Shown here: positions 1 through 8,657 of the stretch, piece after piece
Layout: every line of letters starts with the position of its first letter
How positions within the stretch are numbered: position 1 is the first letter of the stretch
Assembly (NCBI GenBank): GCA_030149205.1
Contig: JASBSB010000001.1
Span: 519,142 to 583,141, forward strand
Reading direction: 5' to 3'
DNA length: 64,000 nucleotides
From: Candidatus Heimdallarchaeota archaeon
GTDB taxonomy: Archaea; Asgardarchaeota; Heimdallarchaeia; Heimdallarchaeales; Kariarchaeaceae
Notes under the pieces: model-generated
The model's database searches: none
Told to the model about the DNA's origin: nothing
Seen by the model: the letters and a program-made list of their open reading frames with translations, nothing else
Translations under genes and position numbers: made by a program

Positions 1-1505
1 CTATTCCATCCGAGTTGATCCTTACTATCAAATCGTGAATCCTCACCAGTAAAGTCAATGTTTCCGATGGTGTTTCCACTGTCCTTATACTTAACAAAGT
101 GGTGGTCTGTTGATCCATCTGTACCATAACCTGTAAATTTATCGTTTGATCCAATTGAAGGCCTATATGTTGCTTCACTACCATGACCCATTAATTTGAT
201 ATAATCTTTGTAGATGCTATTGACTGATTTTTTACCATGGTTTATTCTTCCCAACAAGAAGAATTTGCTTGGGGAATAACCAGGTCCAGGAAAAGTACCA
301 GATGTTGTTCCTGAAGAGTCAGCTGAATTCCTGTAAACCATTGCATTAGGATTGGATGTTGTCTGAGCGGTTTTAGGTGGACTAACTACCCATCTTGATT
401 GAAGTTGAGATAGATTACCTGAATTTCCAACATCTGTGAAAAGCATTTGGGCATCCCACTTATGTTCTTCGGTAACAGATTTTAGCAATAAATAGGTGTA
501 TCCTGGATTAAAAGTGTATTTAATGGGAGTGTGCGTCCATTCATTATGATCTGGAACACCAGATTTGAGTAAAACACCATTTGCCCAAAGTTTTGCGTTC
601 GATGAAGATTGATAATAAATTCCAACATTTATTGAGGTTTTTGTAGGATTGTAAATGTAAACTCCAACATAAGCTGTTCCTTCATTATGCCAATTTAAAG
701 GATCTTTATTATCAAAGGATTTCCCTGTAAAATCAATCAGACCAGGATATTTACCTGTGTCATTGTACGGAACAAATTTATTATTTGTCTCCTCATGATC
801 CTCAACTTTAAATTTGTAGGTGTCATTAACATATGGTCTATAATTTTGTTCGGGAGTAGTTTTGGTGTTTTTTAAGATGTAATCCTTGTTTAACTTATGC
901 CCGTCAAAAGCTCCAAGAAGGAACACTAATGTGGGGGAATAACCAGGTCCAGGAAAACTGTCCCTAAATTTAGATGCATCATTGTGTGACGTTCTGTAAA
1001 CTAAAGGGGCAAATTTATCAACGGGTGTTTTTACAATTTGTGGCAGATACTTTGACTGTTGCACGGGTACAGTCTTTAGGGGTTGCAACACCGCAGAGCC
1101 AGAACCAGAGCTGGTTCCAGTTCCTTTGTATTGAACACTAAGATCTACATTTGTGTTTGAGGGAACCTCGCTTGAAGAATTACTGGCTTTTGCCACATAG
1201 ACTGCATTCCCCGTTACAGGGATTGCAGAGTTTGATGTAAAACTCCATGTATATGTTGTATTCTTTGTTTTCATCGAAATCGCCGTTGGGGCTACTGGGT
1301 TTGTACCTGCATTAAATAAAGTGATCATGGCTTGGTCATATTTCCCATTATGATTTGTATCAGAAAATATTGGGTTGGTAGCAGTAAGAGCATTTGAACC
1401 CTGTAGTGAGGGGATCACAAGTGACCAAACCAGAGCACCAGCAGCCACAGTTAAACCAACAATCATTATCGTTGCAACAATTGGACTGACACTCTTTGTT
1501 CTCAT
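1..1505 (-). CDS. Large type IV pilin-like surface protein with a duplicated beta-sandwich region (partial, 3' end beyond window)
   Basis: Reading leftwards from ATG at 1505, the frame stays open for 501 codons to the window edge. The first ~31 residues match archaeal type IV pilins: a short basic start, then SPIVATIMIVGLTVAAGALV, which would be processed and form the filament core. Residues ~145-260 and ~368-487 are homologous: FPGPGYSP occurs at 184 and 405, and IDFTG at 257 and 483, so the repeat unit is ~220 residues. Between them (residues ~278-360) lies a stretch with LWANG and a glycine/aromatic pattern like jelly-roll (PA14/CBM-like) modules of secreted proteins. Many N-x-S/T sequons suggest an exported glycoprotein. 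At over 500 residues it is far larger than ordinary pilins (~150), so it may be a pilin-anchored adhesin. The pilin N terminus is certain; the function is inferred. Confidence 0.8.
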   Translation of the reverse strand, partial: MRTKSVSPIVATIMIVGLTVAAGALVWSLVIPSLQGSNALTATNPIFSDTNHNGKYDQAMITLFNAGTNPVAPTAISMKTKNTTYTWSFTSNSAIPVTGNAVYVAKASNSSSEVPSNTNVDLSVQYKGTGTSSGSGSAVLQPLKTVPVQQSKYLPQIVKTPVDKFAPLVYRTSHNDASKFRDSFPGPGYSPTLVFLLGAFDGHKLNKDYILKNTKTTPEQNYRPYVNDTYKFKVEDHEETNNKFVPYNDTGKYPGLIDFTGKSFDNKDPLNWHNEGTAYVGVYIYNPTKTSINVGIYYQSSSNAKLWANGVLLKSGVPDHNEWTHTPIKYTFNPGYTYLLLKSVTEEHKWDAQMLFTDVGNSGNLSQLQSRWVVSPPKTAQTTSNPNAMVYRNSADSSGTTSGTFPGPGYSPSKFFLLGRINHGKKSVNSIYKDYIKLMGHGSEATYRPSIGSNDKFTGYGTDGSTDHHFVKYKDSGNTIGNIDFTGEDSRFDSKDQLGWN

Positions 1506-1533
1506 GTGAATCTATGTATAATCTATGATTATG

Positions 1534-1542
1534 ATATATAAG
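1534..1542 (-). promoter_or_regulatory. TATA box for the pilin-like gene
   Basis: On the minus strand the sequence CTTATATATC lies ~30 bases upstream of the ATG at 1505. That spacing puts transcription start only a few bases before the start codon, so the mRNA would be nearly leaderless. This is one of the cleaner archaeal TATA elements in the window. Confidence 0.55.
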
Positions 1543-1651
1543 CTTTATGAATTTTATGCCCCTAAGTCATTACCCAATTAATATTACCTACGAATTAGAC
1601 ACATTAATTTCATTTTCCCTAAATTTGTTTAAAGAACATAGATAAAGAACC

Positions 1652-2857
1652 TTATAGCAAGGTTGGTATAAAATTAGGGTGTGTGTAATAAAGGACATTT
1701 ACCACTGTCTGGATTGCAAAAGCTATCGTATAGAGTAGAAAAGACAAGATGAAAATCTTACGGTTACCTGTTGGAACACAAAGAATCATTGGGTAAAGAA
1801 AGTATTGAGGGGTGATTTGTTTATTAATTAAAATGAGAAGAAGCACCTGAATTGTAATGAGATGAATGAGTTTAGGAACAGTTATGGTAGTTCGAGAAAA
1901 GGATTTAGACTTCGTATTCAAACCCAATATAAGAGGAGGCACAATTATAACCAATATTTGAATTACTACAAAAATCCTACTAGGATCGAAATTTATAATT
2001 TGGCTTATCCAGTATGCGATACTGTTGTTTAAGGTTGGTTTTAGCAAGAAATATTCAATTGAATCCTTGAATCCTATTAGATTAAACATTAACAGCCTAA
2101 AAGGATCATATGTTCTAAGTATCAATGAGGAAAAAATTACTAGACTGACGAAAGTAAAAATGCATCCAATCAAAGAATCGAATAAGATTCTTACTTTGGC
2201 TCTATTAGTTTTTGAATAAATCAATAAATAAACAATAAGCAAAGCTAACACCAGACCAGTGACATATTTTATGGAGAACCCTAGAGTCAAAAAGTATGTA
2301 ATACGAACAAGGCGACGATTTGACAATAATTCACTCAGGGATTTAACGAGTAAAAACAAAAGTAGAACATCAATCCGCGATAGTATTTGAAAAACAATTG
2401 GAGGGTAAAAACCTAAGCTAAGTATCATACTGTTAATTAAATTCTGATTATAGAACTTCATTTTTCCAGGTTGCAATTGTTTCTTGAGATGTTGTAATTC
2501 TCTTATGGTTAAAATATTCCAAGTCAGAGACCCAAGAGAGACCCAAAGTGAGAATTCAAACCCGAAAGTCCTCCACAAAATAGTTGGTATGAGTAAATAG
2601 ATCAAAAATCCTGGTGGCAGGTCTACATTAAATTGGAGGTATGGAAGAAGGCCATGCAACATCCAGATTGCATATTGTTTCCAAACTACATTTATATCTG
2701 AATAATCCAAAAGTCCATTGAAATTAGAATTTGCAAATATCGTTAAACTCGGTTTAAAATTAGATAAGAGTATAACAAATCCTTGAACCAACACCACCAA
2801 AACCAAAAAAAGGTTGGAATCAATGAGTCTTTTTAGGGTTAACTTTAGCAACCTCAT
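1652..2857 (-). CDS. Multi-pass membrane protein, probable GT-C type glycosyltransferase
   Basis: About 401 residues with roughly ten hydrophobic segments. Early acidic residues (YSDINVVWKQYA) sit in the first external loop, and NKQITPQYFLYP occurs late. This layout is typical of GT-C (GT87/DUF2029-like) mannosyltransferases that use polyprenyl-phosphate sugars. The frame opens at 2884, but the upstream glycosyltransferase ends at 2820; the internal ATG at 2857 gives a more reasonable 38 bp overlap, and a later TTG is possible. The tight overlap with a GT4 gene suggests a joint role in building a surface glycan or glycolipid. The family assignment rests on topology and weak motifs. Confidence 0.55.
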   Translation of the reverse strand: MRLLKLTLKRLIDSNLFLVLVVLVQGFVILLSNFKPSLTIFANSNFNGLLDYSDINVVWKQYAIWMLHGLLPYLQFNVDLPPGFLIYLLIPTILWRTFGFEFSLWVSLGSLTWNILTIRELQHLKKQLQPGKMKFYNQNLINSMILSLGFYPPIVFQILSRIDVLLLFLLVKSLSELLSNRRLVRITYFLTLGFSIKYVTGLVLALLIVYLLIYSKTNRAKVRILFDSLIGCIFTFVSLVIFSSLILRTYDPFRLLMFNLIGFKDSIEYFLLKPTLNNSIAYWISQIINFDPSRIFVVIQILVIIVPPLILGLNTKSKSFSRTTITVPKLIHLITIQVLLLILINKQITPQYFLYPMILCVPTGNRKIFILSFLLYTIAFAIQTVVNVLYYTHPNFIPTLL

Positions 2858-3977
2858 CAGCCCATATTCTTTTGAATTTTTCAAAATTGTGATATTCAGA
2901 GATCTTGAGTGCTTCGTTTTTCATTTTTGTGAGTTGCTCAGGTTTCTCAAGTATCTCTTCAATTTTTCCCGTAATTTCTGCCACGTCGGTTATATTAGTG
3001 ATAGGTATTGTATTGTGTTCAGACAGACCTGGTTCTTTGAATCTCCCATTAACTACGGGTACAACGCCATAATGCATAGCTTCTACAACCGTGAAACATA
3101 AAGTTTCATGAAATGTCGGAGTAACCATTATATCCGCAACTTTGTAAGCATAAGGTAACATTTCATCTGGGAGTCTTCCTGTCAGTTTAATCTTTAATTT
3201 TTCCCTTTGCACTCGCTTTTGAACAGATTTAAATCTGTAACCGGTTCCAACCATCACGCATGTGATTCCAGGTTTAGATTGAAAATAGGCCATAACATCA
3301 ATTATTGTTAATATGTTTTTTTCATTCGTAAATCGCCCTAAGTACAATAAAACTTTATCAGATTTTGAAATCTCTAATTCGTTTTTAAAATTCTGCAAAA
3401 CTTGAGAATTAATATCTTGTACCTTATAAGCGAAAGGAACAACAAAAATTTGATCTGGTTTCACATGAAACCTTAGAGTTTTAGCGTAAAATTTTCTTGT
3501 GGCGATTCCAAACCTTTGCATATTCATTGTCATCCTAGTGAAGGACCTCATAAAGAACGCGGTGACTAGTCTTGGTAACTTAAAAACGAGCTCTGCTAAT
3601 TCAAATTCATCATGGTGAATAAATTGATACATAGGCTTGTGGAATACCTTATTAATTAATTGTGCATAAACAGTGGTAAAGCTTAGTGAGTTTACAATTA
3701 ACAGGTCACTCATATACATGGTTTTTACAAGTTCAAAGGAGGGGTAAGTCGGAAAGTAATCTTTGATGACAACGGGAAAATAAGGTAATCGAACCAATCG
3801 AACTCCAACTGGCGCTTTAGCCTTTCCTGGATACAATTTTTTTGGAGCTTTAGGAGCCACAATTGTCACTTCGTGTCCTGTCTGAGCCAAAGCCCTTGCA
3901 AGTAAATCAACAAATCTAACTACTCCATCCACAATCGGAAAGTATGTGTCAGTGATCAAGACTATATTCACAGTCAT
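2820..3977 (-). CDS. GT4 family glycosyltransferase
   Basis: 385 residues with a GT-B fold. The N-terminal Rossmann half starts NIVLITDTYFPIVDGVVRF, where the glycine loop binds acceptor and nucleotide sugar. The C-terminal half has the LGRFTNEKN donor-site segment (213-221) and the retaining GT4 E-x7-E pair at Glu291 and Glu299. It resembles diacylglycerol glucosyltransferases and PimB-like mannosyltransferases, which act at the inner membrane face on lipid acceptors. It is first in an operon with the GT-C-like membrane protein and diverges from a second GT4 gene at 4129. Donor and acceptor cannot be told from sequence. Confidence 0.85.
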   Translation of the reverse strand: MTVNIVLITDTYFPIVDGVVRFVDLLARALAQTGHEVTIVAPKAPKKLYPGKAKAPVGVRLVRLPYFPVVIKDYFPTYPSFELVKTMYMSDLLIVNSLSFTTVYAQLINKVFHKPMYQFIHHDEFELAELVFKLPRLVTAFFMRSFTRMTMNMQRFGIATRKFYAKTLRFHVKPDQIFVVPFAYKVQDINSQVLQNFKNELEISKSDKVLLYLGRFTNEKNILTIIDVMAYFQSKPGITCVMVGTGYRFKSVQKRVQREKLKIKLTGRLPDEMLPYAYKVADIMVTPTFHETLCFTVVEAMHYGVVPVVNGRFKEPGLSEHNTIPITNITDVAEITGKIEEILEKPEQLTKMKNEALKISEYHNFEKFKRIWADEVAKVNPKKTH

Positions 3978-4128
3978 TCATAGATTTGAGCAGAGAATAA
4001 AGATTTTAGTGTGTAAAACATTAGTTTACCTTAAATTCGATTTAAAATTGAGAAACAGAATATAATTTTTCACATAAATTTTGATGACTTGAGATTAACT
4101 AATTAACTTATCAAATAACGACAAGTCA

Positions 4129-5163
4129 TTGAAAATCAATATAGTTGGTGCTGGAGAAGAGGGGAAAAAATCTCACTACGGAGGAATTGAAGTAGCCCCA
4201 AAAAGGTTGGCTCAAACTTTAAGGGAGTTGGGACATGAAGTTGACTATAATGGAAAACGTAAATTGAGCTATTATGATATAATTGATATACATTTTGGCT
4301 TTAACCTTAGATTTCTTAACCGAGCCAAAAAAGAGGCAGCCGTAGTTGTTCATGTACATAGCATTCCTGAGGATATGGTTGGGGGAATTATAGGTTTTAG
4401 AATTATCTCTCCCATTGTCTCATGGTATCTGAAAAAATTTTACCAGTCAGCACCATTTCTAATTCCAGTATCTAAATTTTGTAATGACAAAGTCAAGGAG
4501 AGAGGGATTTTAACACCAAGTGAACCGATTAGTAATGGGGTGCCTTTAAACAAATTCCACCCAGCACTCCCTTCAGATAAAATCAAAGCAAGAAAAGCTC
4601 TCTGTCAGAAATATAATCTAGATACAGACAAGCCTATAATTGGAGGTATTGGCTCTCTTATGCCAAGAAAGGGAGTGAAAGATTTTAAGCGCTTAGCACA
4701 AAAATTTCCAGAGTACCAGTTCTTATGGGTGGGGAAAACCCAGCCAGTATATCCTAGGTTCATGTTTAATTTACATCTAGGTAAAGTCCCTAAAAACATG
4801 ATACTAACTGGATTCATAGAGGATATACATCACTTTTATCATGGTATAGATCTTCTCTTAGTTCCAACCTTTGTAGAAACACAAGGAATTCCACCAATAG
4901 AGGGAGCTGCGACAAAAACCCCTCTACTTATAAGAAACATTCCAGTCTTTGACTGGCTAGAGGATCGTGAGAACTGTTATAAAGCGAATGACTTGCAGGG
5001 CTTCGTTGAACTCCTTCCTCAGGCAGTCAATGCTTATCCAGAGGCTTATCTACTTTCCGCATTAGAAGATGTTAAGCAACATGACATCACCTTAACAACC
5101 CAAGAACACTTAAAGATTTATCAACAGGTTATCAACAACTTTAAAGAGCATCAAACAGCTTGA
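4129..5163 (+). CDS. GT4 family glycosyltransferase
   Basis: 344 residues starting at TTG. It opens with MKINIVGAGEEGKKSHYGG, the glycine-rich acceptor loop of GT4 enzymes. The E-x7-E catalytic pair is Glu250/Glu258 in VPTFVETQGIPPIE, and IGSLMPRKGV (174-183) is the donor-binding segment. No signal peptide or membrane segment is seen, so it is cytosolic or membrane-associated. Only 13 bases separate it from the PlsC-like acyltransferase, which suggests cotranscription and a shared lipid or glycolipid pathway. The sugar specificity is unknown. Confidence 0.82.
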   Translation: MKINIVGAGEEGKKSHYGGIEVAPKRLAQTLRELGHEVDYNGKRKLSYYDIIDIHFGFNLRFLNRAKKEAAVVVHVHSIPEDMVGGIIGFRIISPIVSWYLKKFYQSAPFLIPVSKFCNDKVKERGILTPSEPISNGVPLNKFHPALPSDKIKARKALCQKYNLDTDKPIIGGIGSLMPRKGVKDFKRLAQKFPEYQFLWVGKTQPVYPRFMFNLHLGKVPKNMILTGFIEDIHHFYHGIDLLLVPTFVETQGIPPIEGAATKTPLLIRNIPVFDWLEDRENCYKANDLQGFVELLPQAVNAYPEAYLLSALEDVKQHDITLTTQEHLKIYQQVINNFKEHQTA

Positions 5164-5176
5164 AATTGTTCAGCCT

Positions 5177-6001
5177 ATGGTAGATGAAATAGATGATGTC
5201 AGATCACAATTTGAATTGCGAATCCAGCAATGGCCCCCAAAATACAAAAACGGTGTGGTTGGTACCCGGGCAAATCTATTTTACTTTAACACAAAGAAAT
5301 TTTTACAATCGATTGGAAGGTTAATTTATAGAACAAAATACGAAAACGAACTTGTATTAAAGAGAATGGAAGAAAGAAAGAAAGGATTCATTTTTATAGC
5401 AAATCATACTTCTGGGTTTGACCCTGTTTTTGTGATCGGTAAGTTTGAGGGAAAAATGTATATTTTAGCTTTAGATAACCCTATGTTTGATTATAGCTTA
5501 ATTCGTAATTTTATGACATCAGTAGGTATCATCCCAGTGGCTTGGAGAGGTAATAATCAAACCCTATCTGTTTCATACAATATATTACAGAAAGATTATG
5601 CTTTAATTGTACTTCCTGAGGCCAATTTCGTTCATTCAAGACGAAGAATTTTTGGAAAGACTGGGTTTGCAGTACTTGCTGCAATGACAGGGAAAGCTGT
5701 TTTACCAGTTGGAATTAAAGGTGTTGATTATAGAATCTTTAATGAACTTGGTCCTCACTTAAACAAAAAAGTCAATGTTAATTATGCTCTTCCCCGTATT
5801 GTGAAAGATGAATTTAGAATTAAGAGGGGGGAAAAATTATCCGAAGAGGTTGCTAAAGGCATTACAGATGAATTAATGCTCGAGATGAGAAAAGCTTCTA
5901 ACTACGCGGGATTACGATGGGAGGATGCTAAGACAGTCTTTAAACATTACAATTCCATTGAAAAGAACAAATATACGGAAATCCTACCAGAATTTCAATA
6001 A
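5177..6001 (+). CDS. PlsC-like glycerophospholipid acyltransferase family protein
   Basis: 274 residues. The acyltransferase block I motif H-x4-D is present as NHTSGFDP (His77, Asp82). Block III is PEANF (147-151) where PEGTR is usual, followed by GKTGFAVLAAMTGKAVLPVGIKG-like sequence typical of block IV. The family moves acyl groups from acyl-CoA or acyl-ACP to lysophosphatidate or other hydroxyl acceptors. Archaeal membranes use ether isoprenoid lipids, so a PlsC-type protein may acylate a different acceptor, or reflect the bacterial-type lipid genes reported in some Asgard genomes. It follows the GT4 gene closely. The altered PEGTR motif leaves activity uncertain. Confidence 0.78.
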   Translation: MVDEIDDVRSQFELRIQQWPPKYKNGVVGTRANLFYFNTKKFLQSIGRLIYRTKYENELVLKRMEERKKGFIFIANHTSGFDPVFVIGKFEGKMYILALDNPMFDYSLIRNFMTSVGIIPVAWRGNNQTLSVSYNILQKDYALIVLPEANFVHSRRRIFGKTGFAVLAAMTGKAVLPVGIKGVDYRIFNELGPHLNKKVNVNYALPRIVKDEFRIKRGEKLSEEVAKGITDELMLEMRKASNYAGLRWEDAKTVFKHYNSIEKNKYTEILPEFQ

Positions 6002-6081
6002 GGCCAATTTAACAGTCATAATGAGAAAATTTCATTATAATTTATGATAGACTTCTTATTGAATTCTATTTATTATGTTTC

Positions 6082-6858
6082 ATGGAATTAGTAGAGCTTA
6101 AAATTGATAAGGATGTTGCACTGATTACAATAAATCGAGAGAAGGCTCTTAACGCTTTAAACTCTGAGGTTTTAAACCAGTTAGAACGAGTTATTGCTCA
6201 AATTGAACAAACTACATCTATTAGGGTGGTAATCCTAACAGGAGCAGGTTCTAAAGCCTTTGTTGCAGGTGCAGATATTTCAGAGATGGTCAAATTTACA
6301 CCAATTCAAGCAAGAAGATTCTTAAAAACGGGTCAGAAGGTTCTGCAAAGGTTAAGTAAATTAACCCCCGTCACAATCGCGAAAATTAACGGATTTGCAC
6401 TTGGTGGTGGTTTAGAATTGGCTCTTGCATGCGACCTGAGGTTTGCTGCAACCACAGCGAAGTTAGGATTACCCGAGGTCACTTTAGGATTAATCCCCAG
6501 TTTTGGAGGCACTCAAAGGATCACAAAAATATTGGGCCCTTCACTTGCAAAGCAAATTGTATTATTTGGAGAAATGGTCAGCGCCCAGAGAGCAAAAGAT
6601 CTGGGAATAGTAATGGATATAGGAGAAAGTGCAAATTTAGATCTTTTAGTTGAGAAATACGTGCAAAAATTACTTAAATTACCACCAGTTGCGATAGATG
6701 CTGCTAAAATATCGATTGACGCTGCATCTTACCTAGATTTGGAAACTGGTCAGGAACTTGAGGTAAACCTGGCTGCAAATTGCTTTTCAACAGAGGATCT
6801 TAAAGAAGGGATGAATGCTTTTCTTGAGAAAAGAGCTGCAACCTTTAAAGGAAATTAG
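6082..6858 (+). CDS. Enoyl-CoA hydratase/isomerase family protein (crotonase)
   Basis: 258 residues, the normal length for a single-domain crotonase. The oxyanion-hole segments are AFVAGADISEM and NGFALGGGLELALACD. Both catalytic glutamates of enoyl-CoA hydratase are present: Glu112 in GGGLEL and Glu132 in GLPEVTLGL, so it should hydrate trans-2-enoyl-CoA (crotonyl-CoA or longer) rather than act as another superfamily member. It fits beta-oxidation with the acyl-CoA dehydrogenase and ETF oxidoreductase far downstream in this window. It stands alone on its strand and overlaps the convergent gene at its 3' end by 14 bases. Confidence 0.92.
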   Translation: MELVELKIDKDVALITINREKALNALNSEVLNQLERVIAQIEQTTSIRVVILTGAGSKAFVAGADISEMVKFTPIQARRFLKTGQKVLQRLSKLTPVTIAKINGFALGGGLELALACDLRFAATTAKLGLPEVTLGLIPSFGGTQRITKILGPSLAKQIVLFGEMVSAQRAKDLGIVMDIGESANLDLLVEKYVQKLLKLPPVAIDAAKISIDAASYLDLETGQELEVNLAANCFSTEDLKEGMNAFLEKRAATFKGN

Positions 6859-7498
6859 GATTCTCTAATGAAAGATTAATTTGTTTTAACATATTTTCAA
6901 TTTTTAATTTTAAAGGATTGGAAGCTTGAAAATCTTGTGTTGTTAAGAGATATTCAATTTGCTCTCCTAAAGAAAGTATCACATCTCTTGGTGTATATTT
7001 AATGTCTGAAAAATTATAGTCACGAAATATGTCTTGACCTAAATTTGATATAACAGAAGAGAGAAACACATTCATCTCATCTAACAACGATTCTAAAGTT
7101 GTTGAAACAATAATAGGGATATCTATGACCCCCTGTTTTCTATTATCAAATGCCATCAGAGTTAGCTCGATTGATTGTTTCATTTTAGAAATTTTAAACC
7201 CACGAAAAATGATCGTGTTTAAAGATTCGGGACAGTCACAATCACTTTTCAGGTGAGAGCGAGCTAGATCGAGTAATGAGTTCACTTGTCTATCAAATTG
7301 GTTTTGGTTGGAGAGTTCAAATTCAAGTTCTAAATTTTCTAGATATTCCTGCCATAATCCAAATTGAACACATTTGCTACTCGAAATCTTTACTGGCACC
7401 AGTTGTACAATTTGTTCACCCTCGGGTGATGAAAGTAGCAAGTAAAGTGACTTTCTTTCCTCAAATATCTCTCCATTTATTTCAGACCTCTCATTCAC
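6845..7498 (-). CDS. Hypothetical protein, 217 residues
   Basis: I do not recognise this protein. It is soluble and acidic, with no signal peptide or membrane segment. A central CDCPE (Cys-x-Cys) occurs near residue 85, and the C-terminal third is predicted helical and leucine-rich. Its 3' end overlaps the crotonase end by 14 bases on the opposite strand. The start ATG lies 32 bases after the end of the transporter gene on the same strand, so the transporter and this gene may be cotranscribed. Confidence 0.6.
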   Translation of the reverse strand: MNERSEINGEIFEERKSLYLLLSSPEGEQIVQLVPVKISSSKCVQFGLWQEYLENLELEFELSNQNQFDRQVNSLLDLARSHLKSDCDCPESLNTIIFRGFKISKMKQSIELTLMAFDNRKQGVIDIPIIVSTTLESLLDEMNVFLSSVISNLGQDIFRDYNFSDIKYTPRDVILSLGEQIEYLLTTQDFQASNPLKLKIENMLKQINLSLENPNFL

Positions 7499-7538
7499 CT
7501 TAAATATGAGTATTCAACTATCTTTTTCAATATTCGTA

Positions 7539-8459
7539 TCAAACAAAAATAAGGACGACACCTGTAATTGTAACGATGACACCAACCATAGCTTGTTTTG
7601 TTATCTTTTCTCTATTTAGAAAGTAACTTATAGGCAGGGCATACAGAGGAGCAGTAGAATAAATCAATGAGCTCAAGGATGCTCCAGCAACTCTAGAAGA
7701 TTCAGCCCATAAGTACGCACCAAGGGAGGTTCCGATCAAAGATCCAATAAGTAACCATGCCCAGGTTGATCTTGACCAATCTCGAATACTGGTCTTTGAA
7801 CTTTTTATTGACATTCCAAGAAGAAATCCGGTTGCTATTGGGAAGCGAAACACATTCGCAGTAATAGTAGATATCCCCTCTTGATGTATCAATTTAGATA
7901 CTTCTTTTAACCCAATATCCGTAAAAACTGTTGCAACTCCCCAAAATACTGACGCAAGCAAGGCGATGAAAATAGCCAGATAGTACCCTTTTCTGGAGAT
8001 CTCTTTGTCTTGTTCATATTTGTCTGATTCCTCACCTCTTGAAAATGTAATCAGCAAGATTCCTATAGAAACAATAATTGAACTTATGAATCTTTGAAAA
8101 CTGAGAAGCTCTCCAGTGAAAATAAATGAAATCAAAAAGGTAAAATAAGGAAAGGTCAGTGACAATGTTATAGATATCGTTGTTCCAATATGTTCTTGTG
8201 CAAATAGGAAAAGCGTATCCCCAAAAACCTGTCCAAACAATATACTAATGACTAGTATAATGTAAAGGTGCAAACTGAATAGGGGAAAATATGAAAATAC
8301 GTTTAGATATAAACCTAAAAATAAAAATGTTACTAAGCCCACTGCCGTTCTAAATGTAGAAATCTGTACTGGAGAAGCTACTGTTTCAACTTTTCGAAAT
8401 ATTGCACTTGAAAGAACAAATGAAATTGTTGATAAAAAAGCAAGAACTTCTCCAGCCAT
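7539..8459 (-). CDS. DMT superfamily (EamA) transporter
   Basis: 306 residues with ten hydrophobic segments in two repeated five-helix halves, the drug/metabolite transporter pattern. Each half ends in an EamA-like stretch (e.g. GILLITFSRG and VTITGVVLIFV). A charged cytoplasmic linker (EESDKYEQDKEISRKG) joins the halves. Such proteins export or import small metabolites at the cytoplasmic membrane; the substrate cannot be predicted. Its 3' neighbour on the same strand is the hypothetical gene ending at 6845. Confidence 0.88.
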   Translation of the reverse strand: MAGEVLAFLSTISFVLSSAIFRKVETVASPVQISTFRTAVGLVTFLFLGLYLNVFSYFPLFSLHLYIILVISILFGQVFGDTLFLFAQEHIGTTISITLSLTFPYFTFLISFIFTGELLSFQRFISSIIVSIGILLITFSRGEESDKYEQDKEISRKGYYLAIFIALLASVFWGVATVFTDIGLKEVSKLIHQEGISTITANVFRFPIATGFLLGMSIKSSKTSIRDWSRSTWAWLLIGSLIGTSLGAYLWAESSRVAGASLSSLIYSTAPLYALPISYFLNREKITKQAMVGVIVTITGVVLIFV

Positions 8460-8657
8460 AAATCTGCAAATAGAATTGTTTATTTAAAATTACTCAAGAA
8501 TATCAAATAACAGAGGGTTTACAAAAGCAAAGAATTGTTGCAAATCAACAACTTCTAGTAATTCTGAAAATTGAAATCTGAAATATTATAATATAATGAG
8601 GGGTAGATTTTGAAATCAGTGTATAAATTTTAATTCCATTTAAATTAAAATAAATTG

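Noticed and set aside
7276..7503. Plus-strand frame of 75 codons inside the hypothetical gene
   Set aside because: It is fully antisense to a longer frame with better protein character and has no ribosome binding site.
8500..8650. Possible small RNA or riboswitch before rtcA
   Set aside because: Only a short TGTTG/CAACA hairpin is visible, with no conserved pattern.
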